Below are positions 36,471 to 48,181 of a DNA stretch of 64,000 nt, one piece after another. A program made the position numbers and the translations under genes. Origin of the DNA: Crocodylus rhombifer (Eukaryota > Chordata > Crocodylia > Crocodylidae). The stretch covers positions 1-64,000 of the forward strand of contig JAVSML010024608.1 in the NCBI GenBank assembly GCA_038503035.1. Direction: 5' to 3'. The first letter of the stretch is position 1, and each line of letters starts with the position of its first letter. The notes beneath the pieces were generated by a model. The model saw nothing but the letters and a program-made list of their open reading frames with translations, was not told the origin of the DNA and ran no database searches.

Positions 36471-37500
36471 GTTTAGTCCCGTGTTTTCCAGTCATAGATG
36501 CCCTTATACTTTTGTCCTTACCATGAATCAAAATTTTATTACCTTACCTTGTACTCTTTTGTTAGTTGCTAGGCAGCTGAATGGTCATGCCAACACATGG
36601 TTCAAGTTTTAGATTGTTGTCTTTAGTAGGCGTGTTAAACAGTTCAAACAAATTTCATATTCTTCATATGGCACAGGTCTACTTATTGCACTGTTTGTTT
36701 AGTCTAGATGTAAATTTAGCTGGGTGTGCATAGCTTGGTATGATTCTGTTAACTGTTTCACTGCAAAATACGTATTTGTGTGTATACATACCTACTTACA
36801 AATACGTATTTTTACAGTAAAGCCATTAACAGAACACACATGTGCACAAACACATATACCCGCAGGTGCATCTGGCCAGCTTGCCATTCCCGTTGGTTTT
36901 AACTTTCTACTTTCTGTGTACATTTGACACTATCACCTAGGATATTGTTACTGAAACGCACGCTGTTTGGAGATGCAAGTGATTTTAGGATAAATGGTAC
37001 TTAAACTGGTTTTACACTTTTCAAAGATAGGATTGCTACTTATTTTAAGGTACTTTACGCACAATGAAGGTATTGTGGAAATGGTATGTTAAGCAAAGCA
37101 GTGGTATTTATGTATCATTGGTGGGGGGGGTTGTTTGTTTTTGTTTTGTTTGAACAAAAACTTGAGCTGGAGAATACTGTTTATGCTCTGTATGCTGTCA
37201 TCTTCAGGTCTTTTCACTCCACATTTAAGAAGAGCAGACAGATGGCAACATCCAGTGAAGGTAGTAAAAAGTATGTTTCCAAATGAAAGAGGCTGAAAAC
37301 ATGTTTCTCTTCATTTTACTTTGGAGGTGAATAGTTGAGAACAAGATCCAGTTTTAAAAAACAATGAATGATACAGAGAAGGCAAGTTGGGTGCCTGTAC
37401 ATTTTTTTTCTTGTATTACTAGAATAAAGAGAGAGCCAGCAAAATTACAAGGAACAATTAAAAGTGAATAAAAGGAAATACTCACATGAACATGCACCTG
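36471..37500. other. Intronic sequence, nothing recognised
   Basis: No gene signal. Confidence 0.45.
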
Positions 37501-37549
37501 CCCCCCCCCCCCCCCCCCCCCCCCGCCCTTTCCCCCCCCCAAACAAAAA

Positions 37550-37586
<37 letters not shown>

Positions 37587-37622
37587 ACAAAACAATCCCA
37601 CCGAGCCCCTCCCCCCCCCCCC
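37501..37622. repeat. C24 / A34 / C12 homopolymer block
   Basis: 24 C at 37501-37524, another 9 C shortly after, 34 A at 37552-37585 and 12 C at 37611-37622. The minus strand is strongly G-quadruplex prone. The run lengths may not be reliable. Confidence 0.9.
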
Positions 37623-38196
37623 GAGGCTGTTATAAACCTATGAAAAAAGGTTTGTAATAGAAATCAGGACAGATGTTTAATGTAAATAGTGTTCCTCTCT
37701 CTTGAATGATTTAAAGAGAACAGCATGGTGAGCTCTAGAAAGAAGATGGGTAATCACAACGGTAAAGCAATGAGAGTATTTTAAAGTATTATAGGTTACC
37801 CCAACTCAAGCAGCTTTTAAGTAAGTATATGCATAATTCTCATTTGGAAGAATTGAAACCCGATACTTACTAGTTCCCCTGGGTTTTCCTGTTGATTTAA
37901 GCAACTTCTCCATGCCAAAAAAGAAGAGAAGCAAGAACTGGAAAGAACATTGAGATTTCCTTCCCTGCAGTGTTAGCACATGGTATATTGTTTACCACCA
38001 AATGACTGGGTCCAGCAACAGCTTTGATGGCAAAAGGATATTGTGTTTTTTCTCATACTCCAGGCAACAGCATTGATGAAGTCAGTAGTGTTTACACTTC
38101 TGTTAAGCTGTGTCAAAAATGTTAGGAGAAATTTTGCCCAATAAACTGAAATTAAAGCACAAAAGTATAGCTAAGGTAACAACTTTTCTTAGCTTT
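37623..38196. other. Intronic sequence, nothing recognised
   Basis: No supported element. Confidence 0.45.
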
Positions 38197-39262
38197 CATA
38201 GATTAGATTCTGTAGATTTTTTTAGGGTCGGAAGGGACCTCAGAAGATCATCAAGTCTGGCTCCCCACCCCTGGGCAGGAAAGAGTGCTGTTGTCAGATG
38301 ACCCCAGCCAGATATTTGTCCAGTCTCCTCTTAGAGGTTTGTAAGATAGGGGAGAGCACCATTTCCCTCAGAAGCCCATTCCAGACTCTGGTAACCCTTA
38401 CCATAAAGAAGTTCTTCCCAATGTCCAGTCTGAATCTGCTCTCTGTCCGTTTGTGACTGTTGTTTCTAGTTACTCCAAGGGGTGCCCTAGTAAACAGAGT
38501 ATCTCCTATTTCTTGCTGCTCCCCCCTGATGAATTTGCAGTTTGCCACTAGATCACCTCTCAGCCTTCTCTTGTGAAGGCTGAAGAGATCCAGGTCCCTC
38601 AACCTGTCCTTATAGGACCTTCCCTTCAGGCCCCTAACCATATGAGTGACCCTCCTCTGGACCCTCTTAAGGTTATCCACATCCCTCTTGAAGTGTGGTG
38701 CCCATAAACTGGACACAGTACTCCAGCTGCGGGCTCAGCAGTGCCACATAGAAGTATCACCTCCTTAGACCTGTTTGTGATGCACCTGTTAATGCATGAT
38801 AGAGTGTGGTTAGCGCTGTTGATCACTTTGTCACATGGTTGACTCATGTTCATCTTTGTGTTGACTATTACTCAAAGATCCCTTTCTGCTTAGAAGGTGA
38901 TCTCCCAGTCTGTATTGGTGATTCCATCTCCCTAGGTGCAGCACCCTGCACTTATCTTTGTTGAACTGCATCCTATTTTGTTCTGCCCACCTTTCCATCC
39001 TTTCCATACCTACCTGGATCCATTCCCTACTCTCCAATATGTCTGCCTTGCCCCATAATTTGGTGTCATCTGCAAATTTGGACAGTGTGCTCTCCACTCC
39101 CTCTTCCAAATCACTGATGAAGAAATTGAACAGTACTGGCCTGAGGACTGAGCCCTGGGGGACACTGCTGCCCATATCTTTCCCAGTCGATACTGACCTG
39201 TCCACCACCACTGTCTGGGTGCATCCCATTAGCCAATTGGCAACCCACCTGACCATGTAATC
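38197..39262 (-). mobile_element. CR1 LINE, reverse transcriptase C-terminal part and complete 3' tail
   Basis: The minus-strand frame 39256-38831 starts just before motif B (GSSVPQGSVLRPVLFNFF) and keeps an intact motif C (FADDTKLW). A second frame, 38716-38294, gives the C-terminal part (RRVTHMVRGLKGRSYKDRLR, DLVANCKFIRGEQQEIGDTL). A frame change separates them. The tail lies at 38197-38290 (AGGGTCGGAAGGGACCT). The copy is truncated at its 5' side near 39262, as usual for CR1. Confidence 0.9.
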
Positions 39263-40521
39263 ATCTAAGTTACAGTCGCTTAATGTTTTTAGTGGGTAAA
39301 AAAGCTGAAGTTATACTGTAACAAGGGGCTGAATTCTTCTAGATTCTCCCTTTGCCTTACCTTCCTCTGGATCATCACTTCAGAATTTTCCTTCATCTGG
39401 GGAGGATCTAACTGTGGGTGTCTTTAGAATTTGTCAGTGTTGCTCTATGGATTAGTGAGAGTAGTTCTTTCAGTGTTGTGTAAGGAATTTCTCACTGGGC
39501 TCAGTGCACTACTTCTGCCCCTTTACCAGCTTACTGTGTGTGAAGTGTAACAACATTGTGTGCGGCTTGTAACAATTAGCTAGTAATTTAGTAACAGGAC
39601 TTAGTTTACCGTATTTGATAAACTACCCAGTACTGGGTTGTCACTCAGTTTAACATTTGCATGTTTAGTTTGCAACAAGTAATTGCCAAAATAAAGTATC
39701 CTATATTATTTTTTAAAAATTATTCGGACTTTCTTCCCATGACAGAAACATTAAGTACGTAACAGTAGCGTGGCAGAAGGCAGGGTAGATGTGCATCTTG
39801 TAGACTAACCCAGTCAGATGCGTAACTCTTCTGGTCATGAACAGTAGTATGGTTAGCATTTTTCTTAATCGTTTGAGACATTTCGCTTACTGCTAATGTT
39901 TAAGAATGGAAAATCGTCTGTCAACTACTGAAGCTTGTGGAAATATATTTCTATAAACTCAAAACACTTTATTGAATAGATTCACAATACATAAATAGCT
40001 ATCTCAAAGAAACTCCATTAAAAACTTTGAGACGTTACTAAAATGTTTTTTGACAGTTTTGATCATTGAAGATAACTTTGTTTTCAAATATAACTTTTAA
40101 TAATGACACAAACAAACATTTCCAATCTACCTTGTCAATGTTATTTCAGGCCAAAGTTCTTGATTTGTAAAATCACTTTCCAAAAATGTCAATTTTTTAT
40201 GATTTAAGTTTGTTGGTTATCACTCATAGTCATGAATTTAATCATTTTTCATCAGTTTTGCTGTGAAGTAGGTGAGTGAAAGTTCTTATTTAAACCTAAA
40301 CGTATTAAATATTTTCAGAAGGACTTCGTAAAGTGTTTGGCCAAGGAACATTTTGTTTTAAATGTTAGTCTTATTACTTTTCTAGTGTGAAAGTCCCATT
40401 TTAAACAGGTACTTAAAGTCCATGAATACATACTTTGAGATTCTATAATTACATGTAAGCTCTTACAGCCTCTGCAAGATCGAAAGGATATGGTTACAGT
40501 TCTGTCTCCAGGGAGAAGAGC
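39263..40521. other. Intronic sequence; one possible Penelope-like tail piece
   Basis: Mostly unremarkable. GTAGACTAACCCAGTCAGAT at about 39811-39830 resembles the tail of the repeat at 51971-52230. Confidence 0.4.
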
Positions 40522-40529
40522 ATGCTATT

Positions 40530-40937
40530 TAGGGTGGCCATTGGTCCTGTTTTATACTGAACTGTCCTGTTTCTAAACCCTTTGTCCCCTGTCTATTTCT
40601 AAATGAGGAACAGATTGCAAAAAGTCCTGTTTTTCAGTTCACTGGGGGAAATGCATGTAAATCATTTGTCCTCGTGATTCTGATGGCTGTGCCTAGAGGT
40701 TAGACTGTGCTCAGCCAGGAGGAGCAGGGTTCCCAGCCAGGTAAGGAGGGAAGCAAGTGGCCTTTTTGTGATAGCCATGCTCCATGCTGCTGATTGCCAA
40801 GGGGCACAGTGGCCCCATCCCTCGCTGCTGATTGGTTGAGGAGGTGGCAGCCCCACCCCTCACCAGCGTTGGCCAAGGGGGCCTGTCCCTCACCAAGGGA
40901 AAGTCTGTATTCTGGGGACGCATCAGTGGTCACCCTA
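40530..40937. mobile_element. hAT-like MITE with near-exact 8-bp duplication
   Basis: The left end TAGGGTGGCCATTGGTCC and the inverted right end TAGGGTGACCACTGATGC match. Flanks ATGCTATT (40522-40529) and ATGCTACT (40938-40945) agree at 7 of 8 positions. The 408-base element has no ORF of note. Confidence 0.85.
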
Positions 40938-40945
40938 ATGCTACT

Positions 40946-42220
40946 ACTTTATCTTTCCTAAAGATCAGTAGAGGTTGAAATGTAGGTTAACCTAGAGGTT
41001 GAAAGAGATCTTGGTAGTTGAGCTTTAGTAATCTTACAGTCTGCCACTTTCTTGGTATGGGCACATTTATACTGATAAAGGGTAGGTCTGTCTTTTTTTT
41101 TTTTTAGGCTTTAAAAATTATTTTCTTCACCTATATGGGTATATTACTATTTTGACCTAATGCCATATTGCTGAAAAGTATATTTTCTTAACATATGGCA
41201 ATACTAACACTACTCTATTAAAGGGCATGTTTTTGGATAGGGCAGAATATAAATATAAATGAATAAAGAAATACAAATTGCGCAATATGTACTCTCTGAG
41301 CAAATGTATCTGTAACAGTTTATCAGCCAGGGTGGTGAATTACTGCCTAGACCTGCAGGGACAACGTTCCTAAGGAAACCTCTCTCCAGATATGTTCTCC
41401 TGCTGCTATTCCTGTAGCTCTATGAAGGCAATGACTGTTTTCCCTTGTAGGGCCTGCACACAGTTTATTGTAGTATTCCTTCTAACATGCTTTGGGATAT
41501 GGCATTTTTTTAAACCAAAGAGACCTGCCAGTAAGGGTTGAACAGAGTAGGAAAGCCTTATTCATATGTACCAGTGCTTACAAAACCCTTTGCAAATAAC
41601 TTTGTTAACACTCCACAGACTTAAAACAATCTGACTTTTATGTGCCTTTGGCGTTTATGTACATCTGTATCAGCAGATATATGAATGTCCATAGATTGCA
41701 ACTACTGGAATTTGTAAAGTTCTGTCACTTTAAGAGTTGTAAATCCATGTATGACCTCTCCTCCACATTGCTAACTTGTAATTTTAGTGGAGGTTTCTAG
41801 CTTTAAAATATCTCTAGGGAACTGACTCTGCATATGTGCAATTTGAAGGTTACTGATATTTTCAGGCTTTGCACTCTGAGATTAGTGCTTGGCTCTGTAG
41901 AGAGCCAAAGTGTTCAAGATATCTTGTAGCTCGGATATGCAGAACGTCATTATGCTGCTTTATTAAAAGAATACAGGTTTTTGAGAACAAATTTAAATGG
42001 TCTGAGGTCAGCAAGGGGAGGATGAAATCTTTTGGACTTTTAGTTATAGTTTGTGAGGAACTTTTCCAGCCTCTAAGGCTTTGTCATTACTTCGGGGGGG
42101 GGGAGGAGAAGCTTTTAAACCTAGGTTCACCCATAGTTTTTAATAAACTAATATGAAAATAATACACTTGTCCTGTCTTTGCTAGGGTCGGACTACCATG
42201 ATGATCCAGGTAATACGGGA
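40946..42220. other. Intronic sequence, nothing recognised
   Basis: T-run at about 41094-41105. No gene signal. Confidence 0.45.
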
Positions 42221-42224
42221 GAAG

Positions 42225-42330
42225 GAAGGCTTTTTTGTAATGGCTTTTATTAGAGCAGCTGTATAGTTGAGTGAGAGGTTAGACAAGTTTTTGTGCACAA
42301 AGTGCATTTCTTCACTAGGGTTTTACCCTG
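42225..42330 (-). mobile_element. Penelope-like fragment with decayed hammerhead-like core (copy 3)
   Basis: The minus strand has GTGAAGAAATGCACTTTGTG then CACAAAAACTTGTCTAACC. The stem TGCAC-TTT-GTGCA is perfect, while the flanking CUGANGA and CGAAA strings each carry one change. The neighbouring CTTTTATTAGAGCAGCTGTA matches the 6600 copy. Confidence 0.4.
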
Positions 42331-42527
42331 AGTTAGTAAAATAATTTAACTTGTTCCTCTGCCCTGCCCCCCAAAGAGAAGACTTTTGTTACAACCAACA
42401 GTTTAGAAAATGTTTAAAGCAGTTACTAATTTCTGTCTGTGTGCTCCTCCTATAGTGTGTAGGTTGATTCAATGTCAGGTACATTTCTTAAGAACATAAT
42501 GCTTCAAAAACCATATACATACACTGT

Positions 42528-42548
42528 TATATATATATATATATATAT
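42528..42548. repeat. (AT)n microsatellite
   Basis: About ten AT units. Confidence 0.9.
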
Positions 42549-42780
42549 GCGTATACTAACCAATTGCCTGTCAGGAATGACGGGGGATGGGGATGGAGTC
42601 CTGGGGCCCCCCGTCTGGGCCTGCTCTCCCTTCCCTCCTGCTGCTTGTGGTCTGGGCCTGCTCCCCTTCTTGCCTCCCCCACTCCGTCCCTTGCTTCCCC
42701 ACCATCATGGCAATGGGTTGCCTTCTGTTAGAACACAAAGAAAGCGTTACAGACAGACGGACAAACGTAGGCTTCTATAA

Positions 42781-43118
42781 TAGGGGAGACCTTGTAGCCG
42801 CCTACAAGTTTATCAAGGGAGGACAACAGGGAATTGGTGATTTACCAGAGCACCCCAGGGAATAACTAGGAACAATGGGTGCAAACTAGCAGACAGTAGA
42901 TTTAGGTTAGACATTAGGAAGAATTTTTTTACAGTAAGGGTGGCCAGAGTCTGGAATGGGCTTCCAAGAGAGGTGGTATTATCACCTAACTTGGAGGTCT
43001 TCAAGAGGAGGCTTGACAGTCACCTGGCTAGGGTGATCTGACCTCAGTCCTCTTTCCTGCCAGGGGCAGGGGGTCAGACTTGATGATCCATTGTGGTCCC
43101 TTCCAACTCTAATCTATG
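42781..43118 (+). mobile_element. CR1 LINE 3' end
   Basis: GGGGAGACCTTGTAGCCGCC begins in the last part of ORF2 (encoding [19 protein letters not shown]). The CR1 tail follows: TTTCCTGCCAGGGGCAGGGG and TCCCTTCCAACTCTAATCTA. It runs straight into the microsatellite after it. Confidence 0.85.
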
Positions 43119-43125
43119 AATAGAA

Positions 43126-43163
43126 TATGTATGTATGTATGTATGTATGTGTATATATATATA
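43126..43163. repeat. (TATG)n/(TA)n microsatellite at the CR1 tail
   Basis: TATG units followed by TA units, probably grown from the short repeat at the CR1 3' terminus. Confidence 0.85.
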
Positions 43164-43977
43164 GGAGTGTACACTTGCTAATTTATTTCAAATTAGATAA
43201 ATAAACAGTATAAAATAATACTTTGCATTTACGTAATACAATTTATCAGGCGGTACTGCACCTTTGAAACTTAATATAATTAAAGATACTAATGTCTGTG
43301 TAAGGTAGGTGATATTCCTATATAACCAGGAGTAAAGTGAGATGATGACTATAAGTTAACTAATAAAGACATTGGCAGAAATGGAAATAGAATGGCAAGT
43401 AACATTTTCACCCTTACTTTGGCTTTTTCATACTGAGTAAAATAACTGGAGTGGCATAAAGACTTTCTCAAGCTCTGGATGTGTTGACACAGATGAGAAT
43501 TTTCTTGGTGTAAGAAATAAGAATAATCAAAAGCTTGTTTTTCAAAGAACCTTTTACAAGCCTTGATGTTGCAAGTATGCCAGGGACAAGGATCACAGCA
43601 CCGTGGGCATTTGGGGAACTGTTGTAGTCTGTAGGCAGGAAGCGCTAGACTGCTGTAATGCAAGATGGACTGTTGGAGCTATCTGTTCCATGGGGTGCTG
43701 AGAAGCCCAGAACCGGGCGGGGCCCAAGGATGACTTTGAGAGGCTAATCCACCATTTCTTTGGGTATGGCTTCTGTATGGGACCTCTTAGAGGTACAGAA
43801 CAGAATCTTTCCCTGTATCTCCTTATAACATCTGAGGGGGAATCAAGGAAAATCTGCAAGTTGGCATTATGACAGAAGTGCAATGGAATTTAAGATAGGA
43901 ATCTGTTCTTTTCTCAGCAAATGAAATGAGTCAAGGAAGAACTTATAGGTAGGACTGTATAGATAGGACGGAGTAGA
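43164..43977. other. Intronic sequence, nothing recognised
   Basis: The minus-strand frames at 43349-43883 have no recognisable domain. Confidence 0.4.
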
Positions 43978-44060
43978 TCACAGGATCATAAAAAATGAGG
44001 GTTGGAGGGGACCTCAAGAGGTCATCTAGTACAATCCCCTGCTCCAAAGCAGGGCCATCC
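43978..44060 (-). mobile_element. CR1 3' tail fragment
   Basis: GGGTTGGAGGGGACCTCAAG then AGGTCATCTAGTACAATCCC is the complement of a CR1 tail. Confidence 0.75.
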
Positions 44061-45227
44061 CCAACTATATCATGCCACTCAAGGCTTTGTCTTCCTGGGT
44101 ATTAAAAACCTCTACTTCTGATATCCAGAATGTGGCGAGAGAAACTTACTTTGGGAACTCCCATATTTTTGAGTACCATACTTTTTTCACACCCAATATA
44201 GACTTAACACTATTTTTGCACAAGTATGTATGCACATCATTTGGATTTTTAAACCAGTGTAGCAGATTAAAAAGTGTATCTGCCTTATCTTGGATTTATC
44301 ACTATGTGAACATCCTTGAGAAACTTGGCTAAGATGGCAAGCAGCTCTATGAATCTTTGCATCATGGTAGCAGAGATGCTTAATACTTTGGTGTTTCTTT
44401 TGGGATAAGGGTTTTTATAAGGGGAAAGACTAAACATTCTTCTGGCTAAAAAAAACAAACAAACAGCCCACCGTAGTTTGTTAGTTGACTTCACCTTAAT
44501 CTCTAGGCAGCATCAAGGCCTTGGGAGCTATTTTTCTCTTTGTTTCTCTTGGATTTGCAGCCAATTTGTGTAATACATATATTCCCAGAGGATTAGAATT
44601 GTACCTGTACAGCACATACTACTGAGCATTAAGCTCTGTTGTTACTGTAAATAGACAGAAGAATAAAGAGACTTTAGAAAGCATTTCTTAGCAAATTAGA
44701 CTCTCTAACAGATGCCCACTTAACTGCTGTCAGCTTGCAATCTCACTCGCTTTCTGCTTGGAAAAATCACAATAAGAAATTTGCTTCAATAACTATGCTG
44801 TATGTGCAAATAGTGTGGTTTCTGTGTATTTAGTGGAAAGTAGAAAGGTTACGTTGGCTCTATACTTTGGCCCCATGCAGCTGTCTTAAGAAATATGTAG
44901 GGGAAAACTGGCACCATGAAGTGAGGAATTAGTGCCAAGTCCTTTTTTGAAAAACTTTTTTCATGATAGCCAAACTATTTATGACGGAGATCTTTTGATT
45001 CAGTTTATATATGGTAGCTGCTTCTACATTTTTGAAAGGTGTGGAGGTGGCATTGCTGAAGAACAGTATTCTGGCTGTAGCTGATCAGCTGAGAATTCGA
45101 AGGTGGGTGGGAGGTGGGGGTGATTTGAAGATGTAGTATATTTAGTGACGCTTAATGCACTAGCCTCTGTTCATATCAACCAGCCATAGAAAGGGCAGGG
45201 AATGGATGGCCACTGTATTTTTAGACT
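44061..45227. other. Intronic sequence, nothing recognised
   Basis: No gene or clear repeat. Confidence 0.45.
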
Positions 45228-45297
45228 TCATAGATGTTAGGGCTGGAAGAGATTCAGGAGATCGAGTCTAGCACCTTGCCCCAGAAGCAGGAAATCA
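45228..45297 (-). mobile_element. CR1 3' tail fragment, head-to-head with the next CR1
   Basis: CATAGATGTTAGGGCTGGAA and the following GAGTCTAGCACCTTGCCCC are a minus-strand CR1 tail that runs directly into a plus-strand CR1. Confidence 0.7.
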
Positions 45298-47040
45298 GCT
45301 AAGGTCGAAGGATCCCAGCAAGGCAGAGATGGAACTGGGACTGGGTTCCCAGATTAAGGACAATAAGAAGTCTTTTTTTAAATACATAGGGGGTAAAAAG
45401 AAGGTCCCGGGTAATGTGGGGCCCTTGCAGGACGACATGGGTAACTTGGTCGTCACACCAGACGGCAAAGCTAACATGTTTAACGATTTCTTTGCCTCCA
45501 TCTTCCTAAGTAGGGACCAGAACAGCCACCTCCCTGCCGGGCCCCCCTTGGGCCCTGGGGGAGGCACACCTGGGCCACGGGTTAGCGAGGATTTAGTTAG
45601 GGAGCTTCTGGAGGGGTTGGACATATTCAAGTCAGCCGGCCCGGATGATCTCCACCCTAGAGTTCTAAAGGACCTGGCCGAGGTCATTGCAAGTCCCCTG
45701 GCATGGCTGTACGAGCACTCGTGGTGTTCTGGTGAGGTACCGGAGGACTGGAAGAGGGCCAGCGTGGTCCCCATCTTCAAAAAAGGCAGGAAGGAGGACC
45801 CGGGAAACTATAGGCCAGTTAGTCTCACCTTGATCCTAGGCAAGCTGTTTGAGAAAATTATGCTGGCACACATCCAGGAGGGGCCAGCAGGGGACTGCAT
45901 GCTTAGGGGCAACCAACATGGGTTCATCAGTGACAGGTCCTGTCAGACCAACCTGGTGGCCTTTTACGATCAGATCACCAGATCATTAGACCTAGGGGTA
46001 GCAGTGGATATAATCTTCCTGGACTTCCGGAAGGCTTTTGACACTGTCTCTCACCCTGTTCTCATTAAGAAACTGGGGGGCTGTGGTGTAGACACCCACG
46101 CAGTCAAATGGGTCGCCAACTGGCTGGAGGGCCGCACCCAGAGGGTGGTAGTAGATGGGTCCTTCTCAACCTGGAAGGATGTGGGCAGTGGGGTCCCCCA
46201 GGGCTCGGTCCTCGGGCCCACACTGTTCAACATCTTCATCAGCGATTTGGATGAGGGGGTAAAAAGCACCCTGTTCAAATTTGCTGATGACACTAAGATG
46301 GGGGGGGGACGTGGGAACATTGGAAGGATGCAACAGGCTACAACCAGACCTAGACAGGTTACAAGGGTGGGCGGACGAGAATAGGATGGGTTTCAACACA
46401 GACAAGTGCAAGGTGATGCACCTCAGGAGGAACAACCGGCACCGTACCTACAGGTTGGAGAACTCCCCTCTTATCAGCATGGAGGCAGAAAGGGATCTGG
46501 GGGTCATCATTGCTTCCAAGATGAACATGGACCGGCAGTGTGGAGAGGCAGTCAGGAAGGCCAGCCGCACCTTGTCATGCATCCACAGATGCATCTTGAG
46601 CAGGTCCAAGGTGGTGATCCTCCCCCTCTATGCAGCACTGGTTAGGACAGGCTGCAGGACCTGAACCTGTTTAGCCTCCAAAAGAGAAGGCTGAGGGGGG
46701 ATCTTGTGGCCTGTTATAAACTAGTCAGGGGGGATCAGCAGGCATTGGGGAAGTCACTGTTTCCCCGATCACCGCCAGGAGTGACCAGGAATAACGGTCA
46801 CAAGCTGGCAGAGGGTAGGTTTAGGTTAGATATCAGGAGGCGCTACTTCACGGTCAGGGCGGCTAGGGTCTGGAACCAACTTCCAAGAGAAGTGGTGCAG
46901 GCTCCTACCCTGGGGGTGTTTAAGAGGAGGTTAGATGCACATCTTGCTGGGGCCGTTTGACCCCAGTACTCTTTCCTGCCATGGCAGGGGGTCGGACTAG
47001 ATGATCTGCTCAGGTCCCTTCCGACCCTACAAACTATGAA
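45298..47040 (+). mobile_element. CR1 LINE, longest copy: ORF2 from the linker to the 3' end
   Basis: The longest frame (45329-46384) covers the linker ([20 protein letters not shown]), the thumb-side lead-in ([20 protein letters not shown]) and the reverse transcriptase: [20 protein letters not shown], motif [14 protein letters not shown], motif [10 protein letters not shown] and an intact motif C FADDTK at about 46278-46295. A run of eight G (46301-46308) then shifts the frame; coding resemblance continues in the frame of 46281-46664. A deletion of roughly 130 bases near 46651 joins GGTTAG to GACAGGCTGC. The last piece lies at 46706-46960. The tail ends CTTCCGACCCTACAAACTAT. The endonuclease part is absent, so the copy is 5' truncated and inactive. 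Confidence 0.93.
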
Positions 47041-48093
47041 ACTAAGTTAAGCATCCATACGTGATTTGATTATAGTCTGGTGTACTGGCAATGTATCAGC
47101 ATAATATAAGATTTCTGTTAAGTTTTGGATGTTGGATTAATGCTCAGAAAAAATAATAATTCTAATGTTCATTAATGGTTGAGTGATGCAAGAAGTCAGA
47201 AAAATTAGCATCTCAATTTTGGGCAACAGGCAATCATTGTGCATAGTCCCTCGATGTTTTGAAGTACCGTGTTTTTGCTTAAATGTCATCGTAGGAAGCT
47301 TGCACAGGAAAAATTCTGAAGTAATGGGGAAGGCAGTTTCATTCCTTTTTTCTTTTCTTTTGAAAATGCCTGTAGTATAGGGATTGAAGGTCATTGCTTT
47401 TTTTTTTTTTTTTTTTTTTAATAAATTTTCTGTGACTTGTTCAGAATCTGAAAATAGTTAAGAAACATTACGTGTTACAACACGCTTGTGTAGGAGGCAT
47501 TTTAGACTTTGCTTATATCTGGGTAGTCTGCAGAGAAAAGTTGAGGTGTTTTTCAGGCACTCCGTTTATTAAATGATGTTCCTGCTCAGTTTGCTTCAAA
47601 TATCTAAAAATGGAAAAGCAGGCATTCAAACCAGGCAAACTAAACTTAAATTATTCTATGCATAGTAGAAGTGTTTTTGCCAATGATATACCTACTGGAC
47701 CTAAGCATCCCCAACGTATTCCTATACTGCTTGCAAAATGCCACACTTTGCCCCATGATTTTACCCACAATAGAACATTAATTTGAAACTAGACAGAAAT
47801 TTTGAATCCTCAAAGCCTCTTTAGACTTTTCCAGGAATTATCAAGATTTTAATGTGAGGTATTTCTGAGTGTATAAGAGTAGAATAGGGTCTCAAGTGGT
47901 TAGTGTTAGCACAGTAAATGTCTTCTGGCTGCAGTTAGTTTTCCTTATAGTACCGTGGTATTTTACAATTCAGTTGACTTTCCAAATGGCAAAGTTTGAC
48001 AAAGCCCTTTGTAAAATCTTAAGAATGAGATTAATGGTATTGCTTAGCTGATATTGCCTTATCTGCTCATGTAGTGTACTAAAACAAGTCTTA
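47041..48093. other. Intronic sequence before the MYO9A exon
   Basis: Contains a 22-base T-run (47398-47419). No additional exon or promoter signal seen. Confidence 0.5.
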
Positions 48094-48113
48094 ATGTTTA
48101 TCTTCATTTTTAG
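48094..48113 (+). other. MYO9A: Splice acceptor of the MYO9A coding exon
   Basis: A T-rich tract ending in TTCATTTTTAG precedes the exon, with AG at 48112-48113. It is the nearest strong acceptor upstream of the start codon. The 5' non-coding exon it joins is not recognisable in the window. Confidence 0.75.
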
Positions 48114-48181
48114 TGATGTCATGACGGCATACTGGACTGTTCTAAAGATGCACTGCAGGTACTGATGGCAAGGGGTCCAAT
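48114..48181 (+). other. MYO9A: 5' untranslated part of the MYO9A coding exon, with small upstream ORFs
   Basis: The 68 bases between the predicted acceptor and the ATG hold three upstream ATGs: one at 48116 with a single sense codon after it, one at 48121 giving 14 codons (stop 48163-48165), and one at 48165 whose stop TGA (48183-48185) overlaps the main ATG as ATGA. The main ATG has A at -3, an adequate context. Whether these bases are in the mature transcript depends on the acceptor call. Confidence 0.7.
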
